The notes: generated by a model from the sequence alone, not told the origin. A stretch of 14,193 bases of DNA from an uncultured Oscillospiraceae bacterium (GCA_900752305.1 CAADUV010000204.1:1-14193), one strand, 5' to 3'. Counted from the first letter of the stretch, positions 5,642 to 13,552 are shown. Numbers and translations: made by a program.

Positions 5642-7636
5642 TTACGACAAATCCGCCAGCTCCAAAAATTCATGCCCGTGCTGGGCGATATGGCTCTTTC
5701 GACCGGCCAGGTTATCCCCCAGCAGCAGATCGAACATCATCGCTGTGGCGGCCGCCTCCTCCGGCATGACCTTGATGAGCCGCCGGGAGGCCGGGTTCAT
5801 GGTGGTCATCCACATCATGTCCGGCTCGTTCTCACCCAGACCCTTGGAGCGCTGGATGGAGACCTTTTTCCCCGCCAGCTCTCCGGCCACGATGTCGTTC
5901 TTCTCCTTGTCCGAGTAGGCAAACCAGGTCTGCTCCTTATAATTGATCTCGTACAGAGGGGATTCGGCGATATACACATACCCTTCCTCAATCAAAGTGG
6001 GGGTGAGCCGGTAGAGCATGGTCAAGATCAGCGTGCGGATCTGGTATCCGTCCACGTCGGCGTCGGTACAGATGATGATCTTATTCCAACGGAGCTTGTC
6101 CAGGTCAAAGTCGGTCAAATCCTTGGATTTCTTAACCCCTTTCAGCTCCACCCCGCAGCCCATGACCCGGAGCAGGTCGGTGATGATCTCGCTCTTGAAG
6201 ATGCGGTTGTAGTCCGCCTTCAGGCAGTTCAAAATCTTCCCCCGCACCGGCATAATGCCCTGGAACTCCGCGTCCCGGGACAGCTTACAAGCGCCCAGTG
6301 CGGAGTCACCTTCCACAATATACAGCTCCCGCCTAGAAACCTCTTTGGTGCGGCAGTCCACAAACTTCTGCACCCGATTGGTCAAGTCGTTGGAGGCAGT
6401 GAGCTTCTTTTTGATGTTCAGACGGGCCTTTTCCGCGGTCTCGCGGGAACGCTTGTTGATGAGGATTTGTCCGGCGATCTTCTCCGCCTCAGACGGATTC
6501 TCGATGAAATAGACCTCCAAGCTGCTCCGCAAAAACTCGGTCATGGCCTCCTGAACGAAGCGGTTGGTGATGGATTTTTTGGTCTGGTTCTCGTAGCTGG
6601 TGGAGGTGGAAAAGTTGTTGGAGACCAAAATCAGGCTGTCCTGCACGTCGCCAAAGGTGACCTTGCTCTCATTTTTATTGTATTTGCCTTGCTTTTTCAG
6701 ATAGCTGTCCAGGGCGGACACAAACGCGCTCCGCACCGCCTTCTCCGGACTGCCGCCATGCTCCAGCCAGCTGGAGTTATGGTAGTGCTCGATAATGCTG
6801 GTGGTGTTGGAGAAGCAGAAGGCCACAGACAATTTCACCTTGTAGTCCTTCAAGTCCTCCCGGTCACGGCCCACCCGCTCGGTCTCGAAATACACCGGCT
6901 GGGTCAGCGGGTTCTCCCCGGCCAACTCAGTCACGTACTCCACGATGCCGGTGTCATACCGATATTCGGTGGTCTCGAACTTGCCCCCCACCTGGTTCCG
7001 AAACCGGAAGGTGACACCGGCGTTGACCACGGCCTGACGCTTCATAATGTCCTGATAGTATTCCGGCGGGATGTCGATGTCAGTGAACACCGCCAGGTCG
7101 GGCTTCCAACGGAATTTGGAACCGGTCTTGTGGTTCTTCGCTGCTTCCTTGTGGAGACCGCCGATGTTCTCGCCCTTTTCAAAGTGAAGGGTGTACTTCT
7201 GGCCGTCCCGGTAGATGGTGGCGTCAAAGTATTCGCTGGCGTACTGGGTGGCACAGCTGCCCAGGCCGTTGAGACCCAGGGAGTACTCATAATTGTCCCC
7301 GTCCTCGCCATATTTGCCGCCGGCGTACAGCTCACAGAACACCAGCTCCCAGTTGTACCGCCCCTCGGCCTCGTTCCAGTCCACGGGACAGCCGCGGCCG
7401 AAGTCCTCCACCTCGATAGACTTGTCCTCATACCGGGTGACCACGATAAGGTCACCATGACCCTCTCGCGCCTCGTCGATGGCGTTGGAGAGGATCTCAA
7501 AGACCGCGTGCTCGCACCCTTCCAGGCCGTTGCTGCCAAAGATGACCCCTGGCCGCTTGCGCACTCGGTCCGCGCCCTTGAGGGCGGAGATGGACTGATT
7601 GCCGTATGCTTCTTTTTTGGGTTTGCGTGGTGCCAT
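5642..7636 (-). CDS. parE: Type IIA DNA topoisomerase subunit B (ParE/GyrB-like)
   Basis: 664 aa ATPase subunit partnering the downstream ParC. The GHKL ATPase domain (about 15-215) shows EILSNAIDEA (Asn51 as the Mg-binding Asn), VEDFGRGCPVD, AGGKY and the ATP-lid SLGLNGLGS; the transducer domain has QTKKS with the QTK-loop Lys353. The Toprim domain (about 435-550) shows VEGDSALG (Glu442), PVRGKILN, and TDADVDGYQI (Asp525, Asp527, Asp529). The C-terminal part shows QRSKGLGENEPDMMW. Several positions deviate from the usual GyrB/ParE sequence (EGDSAGG, DADVDGSHI, GLGEMNP), so this is a divergent branch, probably in addition to a housekeeping gyrase elsewhere. An AAAGGAG site lies 13 nt before the ATG. 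Being 664 aa, it has no large insertion. Confidence 0.93.
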   Translation of the reverse strand: MAPRKPKKEAYGNQSISALKGADRVRKRPGVIFGSNGLEGCEHAVFEILSNAIDEAREGHGDLIVVTRYEDKSIEVEDFGRGCPVDWNEAEGRYNWELVFCELYAGGKYGEDGDNYEYSLGLNGLGSCATQYASEYFDATIYRDGQKYTLHFEKGENIGGLHKEAAKNHKTGSKFRWKPDLAVFTDIDIPPEYYQDIMKRQAVVNAGVTFRFRNQVGGKFETTEYRYDTGIVEYVTELAGENPLTQPVYFETERVGRDREDLKDYKVKLSVAFCFSNTTSIIEHYHNSSWLEHGGSPEKAVRSAFVSALDSYLKKQGKYNKNESKVTFGDVQDSLILVSNNFSTSTSYENQTKKSITNRFVQEAMTEFLRSSLEVYFIENPSEAEKIAGQILINKRSRETAEKARLNIKKKLTASNDLTNRVQKFVDCRTKEVSRRELYIVEGDSALGACKLSRDAEFQGIMPVRGKILNCLKADYNRIFKSEIITDLLRVMGCGVELKGVKKSKDLTDFDLDKLRWNKIIICTDADVDGYQIRTLILTMLYRLTPTLIEEGYVYIAESPLYEINYKEQTWFAYSDKEKNDIVAGELAGKKVSIQRSKGLGENEPDMMWMTTMNPASRRLIKVMPEEAAATAMMFDLLLGDNLAGRKSHIAQHGHEFLELADLS

Positions 7637-7728
7637 AACTGTGTTCTTGCTCCTTTATTGCCTCTGCGGCAGGCGAATTTCAGGGTTCTGACCCGCCGCC
7701 GGAACGATTTCGATACGATATCAGTATA

Positions 7729-7758
7729 ATAATACCCTGTTTTTCCGCCTGCTGTCAA
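7729..7758 (-). promoter_or_regulatory. Promoter of the parE-parC-lipoprotein operon
   Basis: Minus strand: perfect -35 TTGACA (7753-7758), 18-bp spacer, -10 TATTAT (7729-7734). TATTAT also occurs 3 bp further on, but with a 21-bp spacer. The leader before the parE ATG is about 85 nt. The promoter is back-to-back with, and almost touching, the plus-strand promoter at 7771-7799. Confidence 0.82.
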
Positions 7759-7770
7759 GAAAGCCCTCCA

Positions 7771-7799
7771 TTGCACCCAAAAGGGGAATGTGCTATGAT
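7771..7799 (+). promoter_or_regulatory. Promoter of the DUF975 gene
   Basis: Plus strand: -35 TTGCAC (7771-7776), 17-bp spacer, -10 TATGAT (7794-7799). The start near 7806 rules out any translation start upstream of that point and supports the ATG at 7843. Confidence 0.78.
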
Positions 7800-7842
7800 A
7801 TTCGGAAAGAAAATACCAACCGTTTACAATGAGGTACCGCCT

Positions 7843-8697
7843 ATGAATCTCACATCTGCACAATTAAAATTCAACGCCCGCCAGCTGATGGACCACCGCT
7901 ACCCCACCGGCATCGCCCCGGTGCTCACTGCCGCCCTGATCTACCTGCTGGCCACCCGTTGGGTCAGCCTCCTGGTCTCCCTGACCACCACTGACCCCAT
8001 CGACACCATCCTGGACAAGCTCCAAGCCGCTGCCGCCACCGGCTCTCCTGCCGCAGTCAACGCCGCTGTGGCAGGTCTCCCCAAGGTGTTCGAGCCCATG
8101 TCCGCCAAGGTGGGGCTGTTCTGCTCTGTCCTGCTGCTGCTCTACACCCTGGTCGTCCGCTACGGCTATTCCGACTACGCCATGCAGCTCTATCGCGGCA
8201 GCCAGCCCACGGCAGGCACCTTCTTCCAGCGCTTCGACCTGTGCGGGAAGATCATCCTGCTCTCCCTGGTCATCTACCTGTGCACCTACCTGTGGAGCCT
8301 GCTCTTTATCATCCCCGGTCTTATTGCCTGGTACCGCTACCGGATGAGCCGCTACGTTCTGCTGGATCACCCGGATATGGGGGTGTTCACCGCCTGGGGC
8401 CACAGCAAGAAGATGATGCAGGGGCGCAAGGCGCAGCTGTTCCTGTTGGACTTGTCCTTCCTCATCTGGATCGTGGTCGCATACCTGGCCGCCAACGTGG
8501 TCATTTATCTCCTGGAGGGCGTCGGCGCACCCACCTGGCTCTACTATGTCCTGTCCGAGGCAGTGTTCACGGCGTTTTACGTCTATCTTACTCCTTATAT
8601 GGAGTTGAGTTATGTCGGTTTCTATCACATGGTCTGCCCGCCTGACCTGCTCCCGGTCAGCCCCGCTCCCAAAGGGTTCGACCAGATGGGAGGGTAA
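7843..8697 (+). CDS. DUF975 family integral membrane protein
   Basis: 284 aa. Hydrophobic segments are visible at about 24-45, 88-108, 132-160, 205-230 and 235-262. The family signature is the run WSLLFIIPGLIAWYRYRMSR followed by a DHPDMGVFTAWGHSKKMMQG stretch and LFLLDLSFLIWIVVAY, typical of DUF975 proteins. These are uncharacterised polytopic proteins common in Firmicutes. The start is ATG 7843, preceded by a GAGG site at 7831-7834; the longer frame would begin inside the promoter. It is monocistronic, divergent from parE. No function can be given. Confidence 0.88.
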   Translation: MNLTSAQLKFNARQLMDHRYPTGIAPVLTAALIYLLATRWVSLLVSLTTTDPIDTILDKLQAAAATGSPAAVNAAVAGLPKVFEPMSAKVGLFCSVLLLLYTLVVRYGYSDYAMQLYRGSQPTAGTFFQRFDLCGKIILLSLVIYLCTYLWSLLFIIPGLIAWYRYRMSRYVLLDHPDMGVFTAWGHSKKMMQGRKAQLFLLDLSFLIWIVVAYLAANVVIYLLEGVGAPTWLYYVLSEAVFTAFYVYLTPYMELSYVGFYHMVCPPDLLPVSPAPKGFDQMGG

Positions 8698-8727
8698 AAA
8701 ATTTTTTCGTTTTTTTCAAAAAAACTC

Positions 8728-8756
8728 TTTACAAACCGCCTTTGACCTGCTACAAT
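8728..8756 (+). promoter_or_regulatory. Promoter of the rubrerythrin gene
   Basis: Plus strand: -35 TTTACA (8728-8733), 17-bp spacer, -10 TACAAT (8751-8756). The leader of about 95 nt carries a small hairpin, GACTGC (8799-8804) with GCAGTC (8809-8814). I see no clear PerR-type operator. Confidence 0.8.
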
Positions 8757-8858
8757 AACAGTAACATTTCCTGATAAGGAAGTCACCCCATCAACAATGA
8801 CTGCGCTGGCAGTCCGGAATATTGAAATAAACTGATTTAAAAAATGGAGGATCTCATT

Positions 8859-9407
8859 ATGGCAAAGTATGTATGTCCTATCTGTGGTTATGTCCTGGAA
8901 GCTGATTCTATCCCCGAAGGCTTCGTCTGCCCCCAGTGCAAGTGCCCCGGCGAAAAGTTCAAGGAACAGACCGTGACGGAAAACTGGGCTTCTGAACACG
9001 TCGTCGGCATCGCTGCCGATGTCCCCGAAGACATCAAGGCTGACCTGCGCGCCAACTTTGAAGGCGAATGCTCCGAAGTGGGTATGTATCTGGCTATGGC
9101 TCGCGTGGCCCATCGCGAAGGCTATCCTGAGATCGGTCTGTATTGGGAAAAGGCCGCTTGGGAAGAAGCAGAGCACGCAGCAAAGTTTGCTGAACTGCTG
9201 GGCGAAGTCATCACCGACTCCACCAAGAAGAACCTGGAAATGCGCGTAGACGCAGAATACGGCGCAACCGAAGGCAAGACCGACCTGGCCAAGCGCACCA
9301 AGGCTCTGGGTCTGGACGCCATCCATGACACCGTCCACGAAATGGCTCGTGACGAAGCCCGCCACGGCAAGGCTCTGAAGGGTCTGCTGGAGCGTTACTT
9401 CAAGTAA
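8859..9407 (+). CDS. Rubrerythrin with N-terminal rubredoxin-like domain (reverse rubrerythrin type)
   Basis: 182 aa cytoplasmic non-haem iron protein expected to reduce hydrogen peroxide (NADH-linked peroxidase route) and protect the anaerobe from oxygen. Residues 4-30 form a rubredoxin-like iron site: CPICGY and CPQCKC, with ligands Cys6, Cys9, Cys24 and Cys27, plus an extra Cys29. Residues about 45-180 form the ferritin-like di-iron domain, with ExxH motifs in WEEAEHAAKF and DEARHGKALK and further Glu in EGECSEVGMY. The order rubredoxin then ferritin is opposite to classical rubrerythrin and matches the reverse rubrerythrins of clostridia. GGAGG at 8846-8850 sets the start at ATG 8859; the ATG at 8844 would overlap that site. 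The gene is monocistronic and has its own terminator. Confidence 0.94.
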   Translation: MAKYVCPICGYVLEADSIPEGFVCPQCKCPGEKFKEQTVTENWASEHVVGIAADVPEDIKADLRANFEGECSEVGMYLAMARVAHREGYPEIGLYWEKAAWEEAEHAAKFAELLGEVITDSTKKNLEMRVDAEYGATEGKTDLAKRTKALGLDAIHDTVHEMARDEARHGKALKGLLERYFK

Positions 9408-9428
9408 TTTCACCCGAGAATACAGCAA

Positions 9429-9457
9429 GGGGAGCGGAATTTCCGCTCCCCTTTTTT
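9429..9457 (+). terminator. Intrinsic terminator of the rubrerythrin gene
   Basis: GGGGAGCGG (9429-9437) pairs with CCGCTCCCC (9443-9451) around AATTT, followed by six T residues. It lies in the gap between convergent genes; on the other strand the hairpin lacks a good T-run, so it serves the DHHW operon only weakly if at all. Confidence 0.95.
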
Positions 9458-9469
9458 CGTTGTTCAATT

Positions 9470-10717
9470 TTAGGTTTGACCAGTACCTGTCGTGTCCGCA
9501 TCCCCTTCCGCAGTCTGCTCCGGCTGCGCCGCATCCAGGGTATCTGCCAGGGAGTTGTCCTCCAGGTAGGTGTTCAGGTTGTACAGGAAGAGCACGTCGG
9601 TGATCTCCTCGCCAGAAATGATGGAACTGGCGTTGTCGTAGTAATAACGGGGATCCACCAGGATGATCTTCTCATAGTACGGGGTCAGGAACTGGATGAA
9701 GCTGTTGGCATAGGAATCCTTGAAGATCAACAGCCTTCTGCCGCTTTCGCTGGTGGTGCGGATGGTGACTCTGGGGTGGTTTCCGCCGAAAAAGACGGTG
9801 TACTGATCTTTATCCTCCAGGCACTTCTCCACGAACAGCGACCGGCTCTTCTCCTGGGTGTCGTCGTAGGTCACGTAGAACTGGGTGTCGTCCTCCTGAG
9901 GCTCGTACACGGTGATGGTGTCCGTCACCTCATGACAGCCGCTCTTGGAGGCCAGCGTCCCCTCGAAGGTATTGGAGACGGTGTGGGCTTTGTACTGCTT
10001 CACCTCGTCCGATTCAATGCCCAGCGACTGAGCCGCCGCCTGGAAGGCATAGTAAGCACCCAGGCTGGTCCAGTGGTGGTCGGTACGATAGAACACGCCC
10101 TCGTCCTTGTGTTTGGTCAGAGTTTTGGACACGTCGATGACATCCAGACTCTTGGGCAGCTTCTTCTTTACCTTCTTCCAATCCTTCATCTGATCCCGCA
10201 CCGGCGCATGGTTGGGCAGGTAGTCCTTCAAGATGGTGACCGCGTTGGGCACCACCATCATGTGCATCTTTACGTCGCTGTAGCGCTCAAAAAAGCGCTT
10301 GATAGCCTTCACATTCCGCTGAACGGAATCGTTATCTGGTGTCGTCGGCTCCTCCATGAGGTAGTCGTCCTTGCACAGATAAACGCCGCTGCTCTCCTTC
10401 TGCCCCATCAGGCGATGTTCCTGGAAATCCAGAGCCGTCCACTGGTCTCGCCCCACGAACTGGTCGGCCAGGTAGTTTTCAAAGTCCCGGAACAGGGAGC
10501 CGTCCTTGACCCCTTCCCAGGTGACCTGAGGCTTCTGCGTCAGCATCCGGTTCTCGTTTTCGGAAAATTCCTTGTCCTTCCCTGCCAGATTGCCAATGCC
10601 AGCGGCCACAATGGCCACCGCCAACAGGGCGCCCAGCAGACGGCAGGCTTTTTTCCGCTCCAACAGCGCCCGTTCCCGACGGGTCAGGCGTTTCTGGGGA
10701 TTGTTTTCTTCCTTCAT
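9470..10717 (-). CDS. DHHW-motif protein (AlgX/AlgJ-like accessory of surface acylation)
   Basis: 415 aa, last gene of a four-gene operon. A basic cytoplasmic start (KRLTRRERALLERKK) is followed by one membrane anchor at about 26-44, so the rest is extracytoplasmic. Conserved points of the DHHW family are ENRMLTQKP (about 56-64), FRDFENYLADQFVGRDQW (about 76-93), the name motif TDHHW (212-216) and IFKDSYANSF (331-340), which resembles the Ser-bearing block of the SGNH-like fold. AlgJ/AlgX-type proteins act with an MBOAT membrane acyltransferase to transfer acyl groups to extracellular polymers; the MBOAT gene is directly upstream. A GGGGGTG ribosome site overlaps the MBOAT stop codon (15-bp gap). 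The acidic Thr/Gly-rich C-tail (about 400-415) looks disordered. The substrate is unknown. Confidence 0.9.
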   Translation of the reverse strand: MKEENNPQKRLTRRERALLERKKACRLLGALLAVAIVAAGIGNLAGKDKEFSENENRMLTQKPQVTWEGVKDGSLFRDFENYLADQFVGRDQWTALDFQEHRLMGQKESSGVYLCKDDYLMEEPTTPDNDSVQRNVKAIKRFFERYSDVKMHMMVVPNAVTILKDYLPNHAPVRDQMKDWKKVKKKLPKSLDVIDVSKTLTKHKDEGVFYRTDHHWTSLGAYYAFQAAAQSLGIESDEVKQYKAHTVSNTFEGTLASKSGCHEVTDTITVYEPQEDDTQFYVTYDDTQEKSRSLFVEKCLEDKDQYTVFFGGNHPRVTIRTTSESGRRLLIFKDSYANSFIQFLTPYYEKIILVDPRYYYDNASSIISGEEITDVLFLYNLNTYLEDNSLADTLDAAQPEQTAEGDADTTGTGQT

Positions 10718-10732
10718 ACTCGGCTCACCCCC

Positions 10733-12139
10733 TTAGAACTGGAAATAGAGGAAGGTACTATAGGTTGCATTGATCATACTGGCCACGCAGGACACCAGCA
10801 GCAGGGCGTACACCGCCACACTGACCACTTTGGTGCCCACGCCTTTGCTACCGGCGAAGTTCGCCCCCACCAGCTTGGGCCACGGGGTGCATCCAATGAT
10901 GGCGATGAGCAGCAGCGGCCAGCTGGAGCCTAGATAATACAGGGCGGTGCCGTCCAGGAATCCAGCGGCGGAGCAGAACATCTGTCCGATCCAATGCAGG
11001 GCACTGCCCAGGGAGGGCGCGGCGAAGAAGACCCAGCCAAAGTTGACGATGAGCATGGTCACCAGCCAGTTCACCCAATCAGGCACCTTTTCCCGCACGT
11101 TCCGCAGGGGGAACTTCTCCAGCACCTGCGCCAGGCCATGCAGCAGCCCCCAGAACACGAAGGTCCAGGCCGCCCCGTGCCAAATGCCGGTCAGCAGCCA
11201 GACGATGAGCAGGTTGCGCAGGATTTTACTGGTACGCACCCGGCTGCCGCCCAAGGGGAAGTACACATAATCCCGGAACCACTTGCCCAGGGAGATGTGC
11301 CACCGGCGCCAAAACTCGGTGATACTCTTGGACAGGTAGGGGTAGTCAAAGTTTTTGTCGATGTCAAAGCCAAACATCTGACCCAGGCCGATGGCCATGT
11401 CAGAGTAGCCACTGAAATCGAAATAGAGCTGTAAGGTGTAGCCAATGGCACCCAGCCAGGCTGTGACCACGGACATAGCGCCGGACTGTCCGGAGATACC
11501 CGCATAGAGAACACCCAGGTTGTCCGCAATGAGCACCTTCTTGAACAGGCCGGTCAGGAACAAGGTCGCCCCGCTGCAAATGCGGTCTAGAGACACCTGC
11601 CGCTCCCGCAGCTGCGCCTCCATATCCTTGTAGGTCACGATGGGGCCGGAGACCAGCTTGGGGAAGAAGGTGACATAGGTGGCGAAGAGGACGAAGTTCC
11701 GCTGAACGGGCACGTTCCGACGGTACACGTCAAAGACGTAGCTGAGCACCTGGAAGGTGTAGAAGGAGATGCCCACCGGCAGCGCCACCTTGGCGGCGGT
11801 GAGGGCAACCCCCGGGATGTGGTTGAGGTTTTCTACCAAAAAGCCGCTGTACTTGAAGAAGCCCAGCAAGAACAGATTCATGACCACCACGGCGATCATG
11901 ACCCACTTGGCCGCCTTGGGCTTGCCCCGCTGGTGCAGGTCATCCAGCTCCAGACCAGCGCAGTAGTTGAACACCACGCTGAAGAGCATGAGCACCAGAT
12001 ACTGCGGCGTCTCCCAGGCGTAAAAGATCAGGCTGCACAGGATGAGCACCGGATTTTTCAAGGGCTTAGGGACGATATAGTAGAGCACCAAGGTGATGGG
12101 CAGGAACACAAAGAGGAAGATCAAACTGCTGAATACCAT
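10733..12139 (-). CDS. MBOAT family membrane O-acyltransferase (AlgI/DltB/PatA-like)
   Basis: 468 aa polytopic membrane protein, the usual length for the family. Motifs: LIFLFVFLPITLVLYY at the N-terminus, LPVGISFYTFQVLSYVFDVYR (about 120-140), FFPKLVSGPIV (158-168), DFSGYSDMAIGLG, the conserved loop EFWRRWHISLGKWFRDYVYFPLGG (about 275-298), and GIWHGAAWTF with the conserved active-site His321. Such enzymes move an acyl group, usually acetyl, across or at the membrane for O-acylation of exopolysaccharide, teichoic acid or peptidoglycan. Upstream DUF4358 ends 12 bp before; an AAGGAGGGAG site overlaps that stop. With SGNH, DUF4358 and DHHW neighbours it forms a module. It is closer to AlgI-type than to a dlt operon, because dltA, dltC and dltD are absent here. 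Confidence 0.94.
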   Translation of the reverse strand: MVFSSLIFLFVFLPITLVLYYIVPKPLKNPVLILCSLIFYAWETPQYLVLMLFSVVFNYCAGLELDDLHQRGKPKAAKWVMIAVVVMNLFLLGFFKYSGFLVENLNHIPGVALTAAKVALPVGISFYTFQVLSYVFDVYRRNVPVQRNFVLFATYVTFFPKLVSGPIVTYKDMEAQLRERQVSLDRICSGATLFLTGLFKKVLIADNLGVLYAGISGQSGAMSVVTAWLGAIGYTLQLYFDFSGYSDMAIGLGQMFGFDIDKNFDYPYLSKSITEFWRRWHISLGKWFRDYVYFPLGGSRVRTSKILRNLLIVWLLTGIWHGAAWTFVFWGLLHGLAQVLEKFPLRNVREKVPDWVNWLVTMLIVNFGWVFFAAPSLGSALHWIGQMFCSAAGFLDGTALYYLGSSWPLLLIAIIGCTPWPKLVGANFAGSKGVGTKVVSVAVYALLLVSCVASMINATYSTFLYFQF

Positions 12140-12151
12140 CGTTCTCCCTCC

Positions 12152-12643
12152 TTACAACGCCTGCAAGAAGGCGCTCTGGGCCTTCGCCGCCTGCTCGTTG
12201 ACCACAAAGAGGATGTAGTTCCCCTCCACGTCCACGACGCTCTTTTCCAACAGGGCGAACTGCTCCATCCCGTACCCTTCAAAGCTGTTCTTCTGGGTCT
12301 CCAACCGGGACTCGATAGCCGCCTTGACGGTCTCCTGCTGGCTCACATCCTTGAGCTGAACGATGAGCAACTCTTCCGCATCCATGTTGGTGGCAGGGTA
12401 GTACAGGGCGATGCCCGCATAATCCGCTGGGTTCAGACCGTACAGCCGCTTGATCATCTGGGAATCGGACTCTTGCATAGCCTTGGTGTCCAACGTCTTG
12501 GTCACCGCCGCCGTCACGTCCTCCAATTTCGCATCGCTGACGCGATCCTGCCCCTGGAGCTGGCAGAGATACCACCCCATCAGCACCACAGACAATATCA
12601 TCACCGCCGGCACCAGCCAGCGTCGTATTTTCTCTCGTTCCAT
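12152..12643 (-). CDS. DUF4358 membrane-anchored protein
   Basis: 163 aa with a basic start (MEREKIRRWL), one membrane anchor at about 9-27 and an extracytoplasmic domain. The domain includes RLYGLNPADYAGIALYYP, MDAEELLIVQLKD and AIESRLETQKNSFEGYG, the pattern of DUF4358 proteins. These are often found beside MBOAT and DHHW genes in clostridia; their role is not established. Start: the ATG at 12643 follows AGAGGGAGAAAGAG. An in-frame ATG at 12673 would add ten residues and overlap the SGNH gene by 8 bp; I prefer the shorter form because the anchor then sits at the N-terminus, but the choice is uncertain. Confidence 0.85.
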   Translation of the reverse strand: MEREKIRRWLVPAVMILSVVLMGWYLCQLQGQDRVSDAKLEDVTAAVTKTLDTKAMQESDSQMIKRLYGLNPADYAGIALYYPATNMDAEELLIVQLKDVSQQETVKAAIESRLETQKNSFEGYGMEQFALLEKSVVDVEGNYILFVVNEQAAKAQSAFLQAL

Positions 12644-12665
12644 CGTTTCTCTTTCTCCCTCTCGG

Positions 12666-13457
12666 TCAGCCATACACCCGCATGGCCTGGATCATATTGG
12701 TGCCCCAGTGGGCGTAAACCTCCTGCCGCACGTGGATGCCATCGTACTGCCACAGGTCGGCGTACTGGTCACAGATCTCGGTGTTGTCCACGTAGGGATA
12801 CCCCTCCTCGGCACAGAACGCCTTGATGGCCACGTTGAAATCCGGGATCTGCCGCCACAGGTTGGAGTGTTCAAAGGCCGGGTCTCTGGCAGGCAGGATG
12901 GAGCTGATATAGACGGTGGTGTTGGGCAGCGCCGCGTGGAGCTTCTGCATCACCTCGTCCAACGCCGTGATATACTCCTCCTTGGTCTTCCAGTACCCGA
13001 TGCTGATATCGTTCAGTCCGTAGCACAGGAACAGCTGCGGCGGGTTGAGGGCTTTCAGGGTGTCAATCTGCCCCTCGATGTCGGCGATGGTGGCGCCGCC
13101 GGTGGCCAGGACGCGGCTGTGATCCAGGAACTTAAAGTAGTAGAACCCCACCGCGCGGGAGTCGCCCATGATGACCACATCCTTGAGCTGATCCCAGACA
13201 GAGGACTCGTCGATCTGACCAGTCTGGATCTGCTCCTGTTGGTGTTCCTTCTCCCGCTCTTGGAGGATGGTCTCCACCTCGGCCACATCCCGCTTCTCCA
13301 GCTCTTTCAGGTAGCTGACCCCTTCCGCTGTTTCCTTGGCGGCGGCCGCCGCCGCGTTGCCCTGAAGGATGCCCAGGCCGGTGGCCAGCGCCCAGGTGAC
13401 CAGGCAGAGGATCAGGAGCATCAGCCCCATTAAGGTATATTTTTGCATCTTTGACAT
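12666..13457 (-). CDS. Membrane-anchored SGNH/GDSL-type hydrolase
   Basis: 263 aa, first gene of the surface-acylation operon. One membrane anchor (about 6-31), then an alanine-rich and charged, probably coiled segment (about 35-80), then an SGNH domain. Block I is VVIMGDSRAVG with the nucleophile Ser100, block II is TGGATI (Gly120 region), block III is YGLNDI (Asn149), and block V is YDGIHV (Asp239 and His242 as catalytic pair). SGNH esterases add or remove O-acyl groups on surface glycans, and membrane-tethered forms pair with MBOAT proteins. The ATG at 13457 is preceded by GGGGGAACGG; in-frame ATGs at 13505 and 13487 lack a ribosome site and the first lies close to the probable start of transcription. 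Confidence 0.9.
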   Translation of the reverse strand: MSKMQKYTLMGLMLLILCLVTWALATGLGILQGNAAAAAAKETAEGVSYLKELEKRDVAEVETILQEREKEHQQEQIQTGQIDESSVWDQLKDVVIMGDSRAVGFYYFKFLDHSRVLATGGATIADIEGQIDTLKALNPPQLFLCYGLNDISIGYWKTKEEYITALDEVMQKLHAALPNTTVYISSILPARDPAFEHSNLWRQIPDFNVAIKAFCAEEGYPYVDNTEICDQYADLWQYDGIHVRQEVYAHWGTNMIQAMRVYG

Positions 13458-13523
13458 GGCCGTTCCCCCATCTGCTTTCTGTGTCATAACTGTACTATGG
13501 CACAATCATACTCTCTGCTACAA

Positions 13524-13552
13524 ATTGTACCCTATTCCCGCCCTTCTGTCCA
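13524..13552 (-). promoter_or_regulatory. Promoter of the SGNH-DUF4358-MBOAT-DHHW operon
   Basis: Minus strand: -35 TGGACA (13547-13552), 17-bp spacer, -10 TACAAT (13524-13529). Transcription would begin near 13517, giving a leader of about 60 nt before the ATG at 13457. No other promoter is obvious within the operon, where gaps are only 12-22 bp. Confidence 0.7.

Noticed and set aside
5405..7729. 774-codon open frame on the plus strand, antisense to parE and through the hairpin block
   Set aside because: It mirrors the codon structure of the well-supported ParE gene. Its product is low-complexity (rich in V, L, G, H, Q) with no recognisable domain, and it has no promoter or ribosome site. 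GC-rich coding DNA commonly gives long antisense frames.
7771..7842. Upstream extension of the DUF975 gene
   Set aside because: The extended start lies in the promoter -35/-10 region; the ATG at 7843 has a ribosome site and gives the family N-terminus.
8698..8727. Terminator after the DUF975 gene
   Set aside because: The stretch is only A-runs and T-runs (AAAAAATTTTTT, then TTTTTTT and AAAAAAA). These could pair, but there is no GC-rich stem, so I do not list it as a terminator.
8625..9467. 280-codon open frame on the minus strand, antisense to the rubrerythrin gene
   Set aside because: It is a shadow of a gene with clear Cys and ExxH motifs, and it runs over the rubrerythrin promoter and terminator.
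9476..10933. 485-codon open frame on the plus strand, antisense to the DHHW gene
   Set aside because: Same reason: antisense shadow of a conserved gene, no start signals, no domain.
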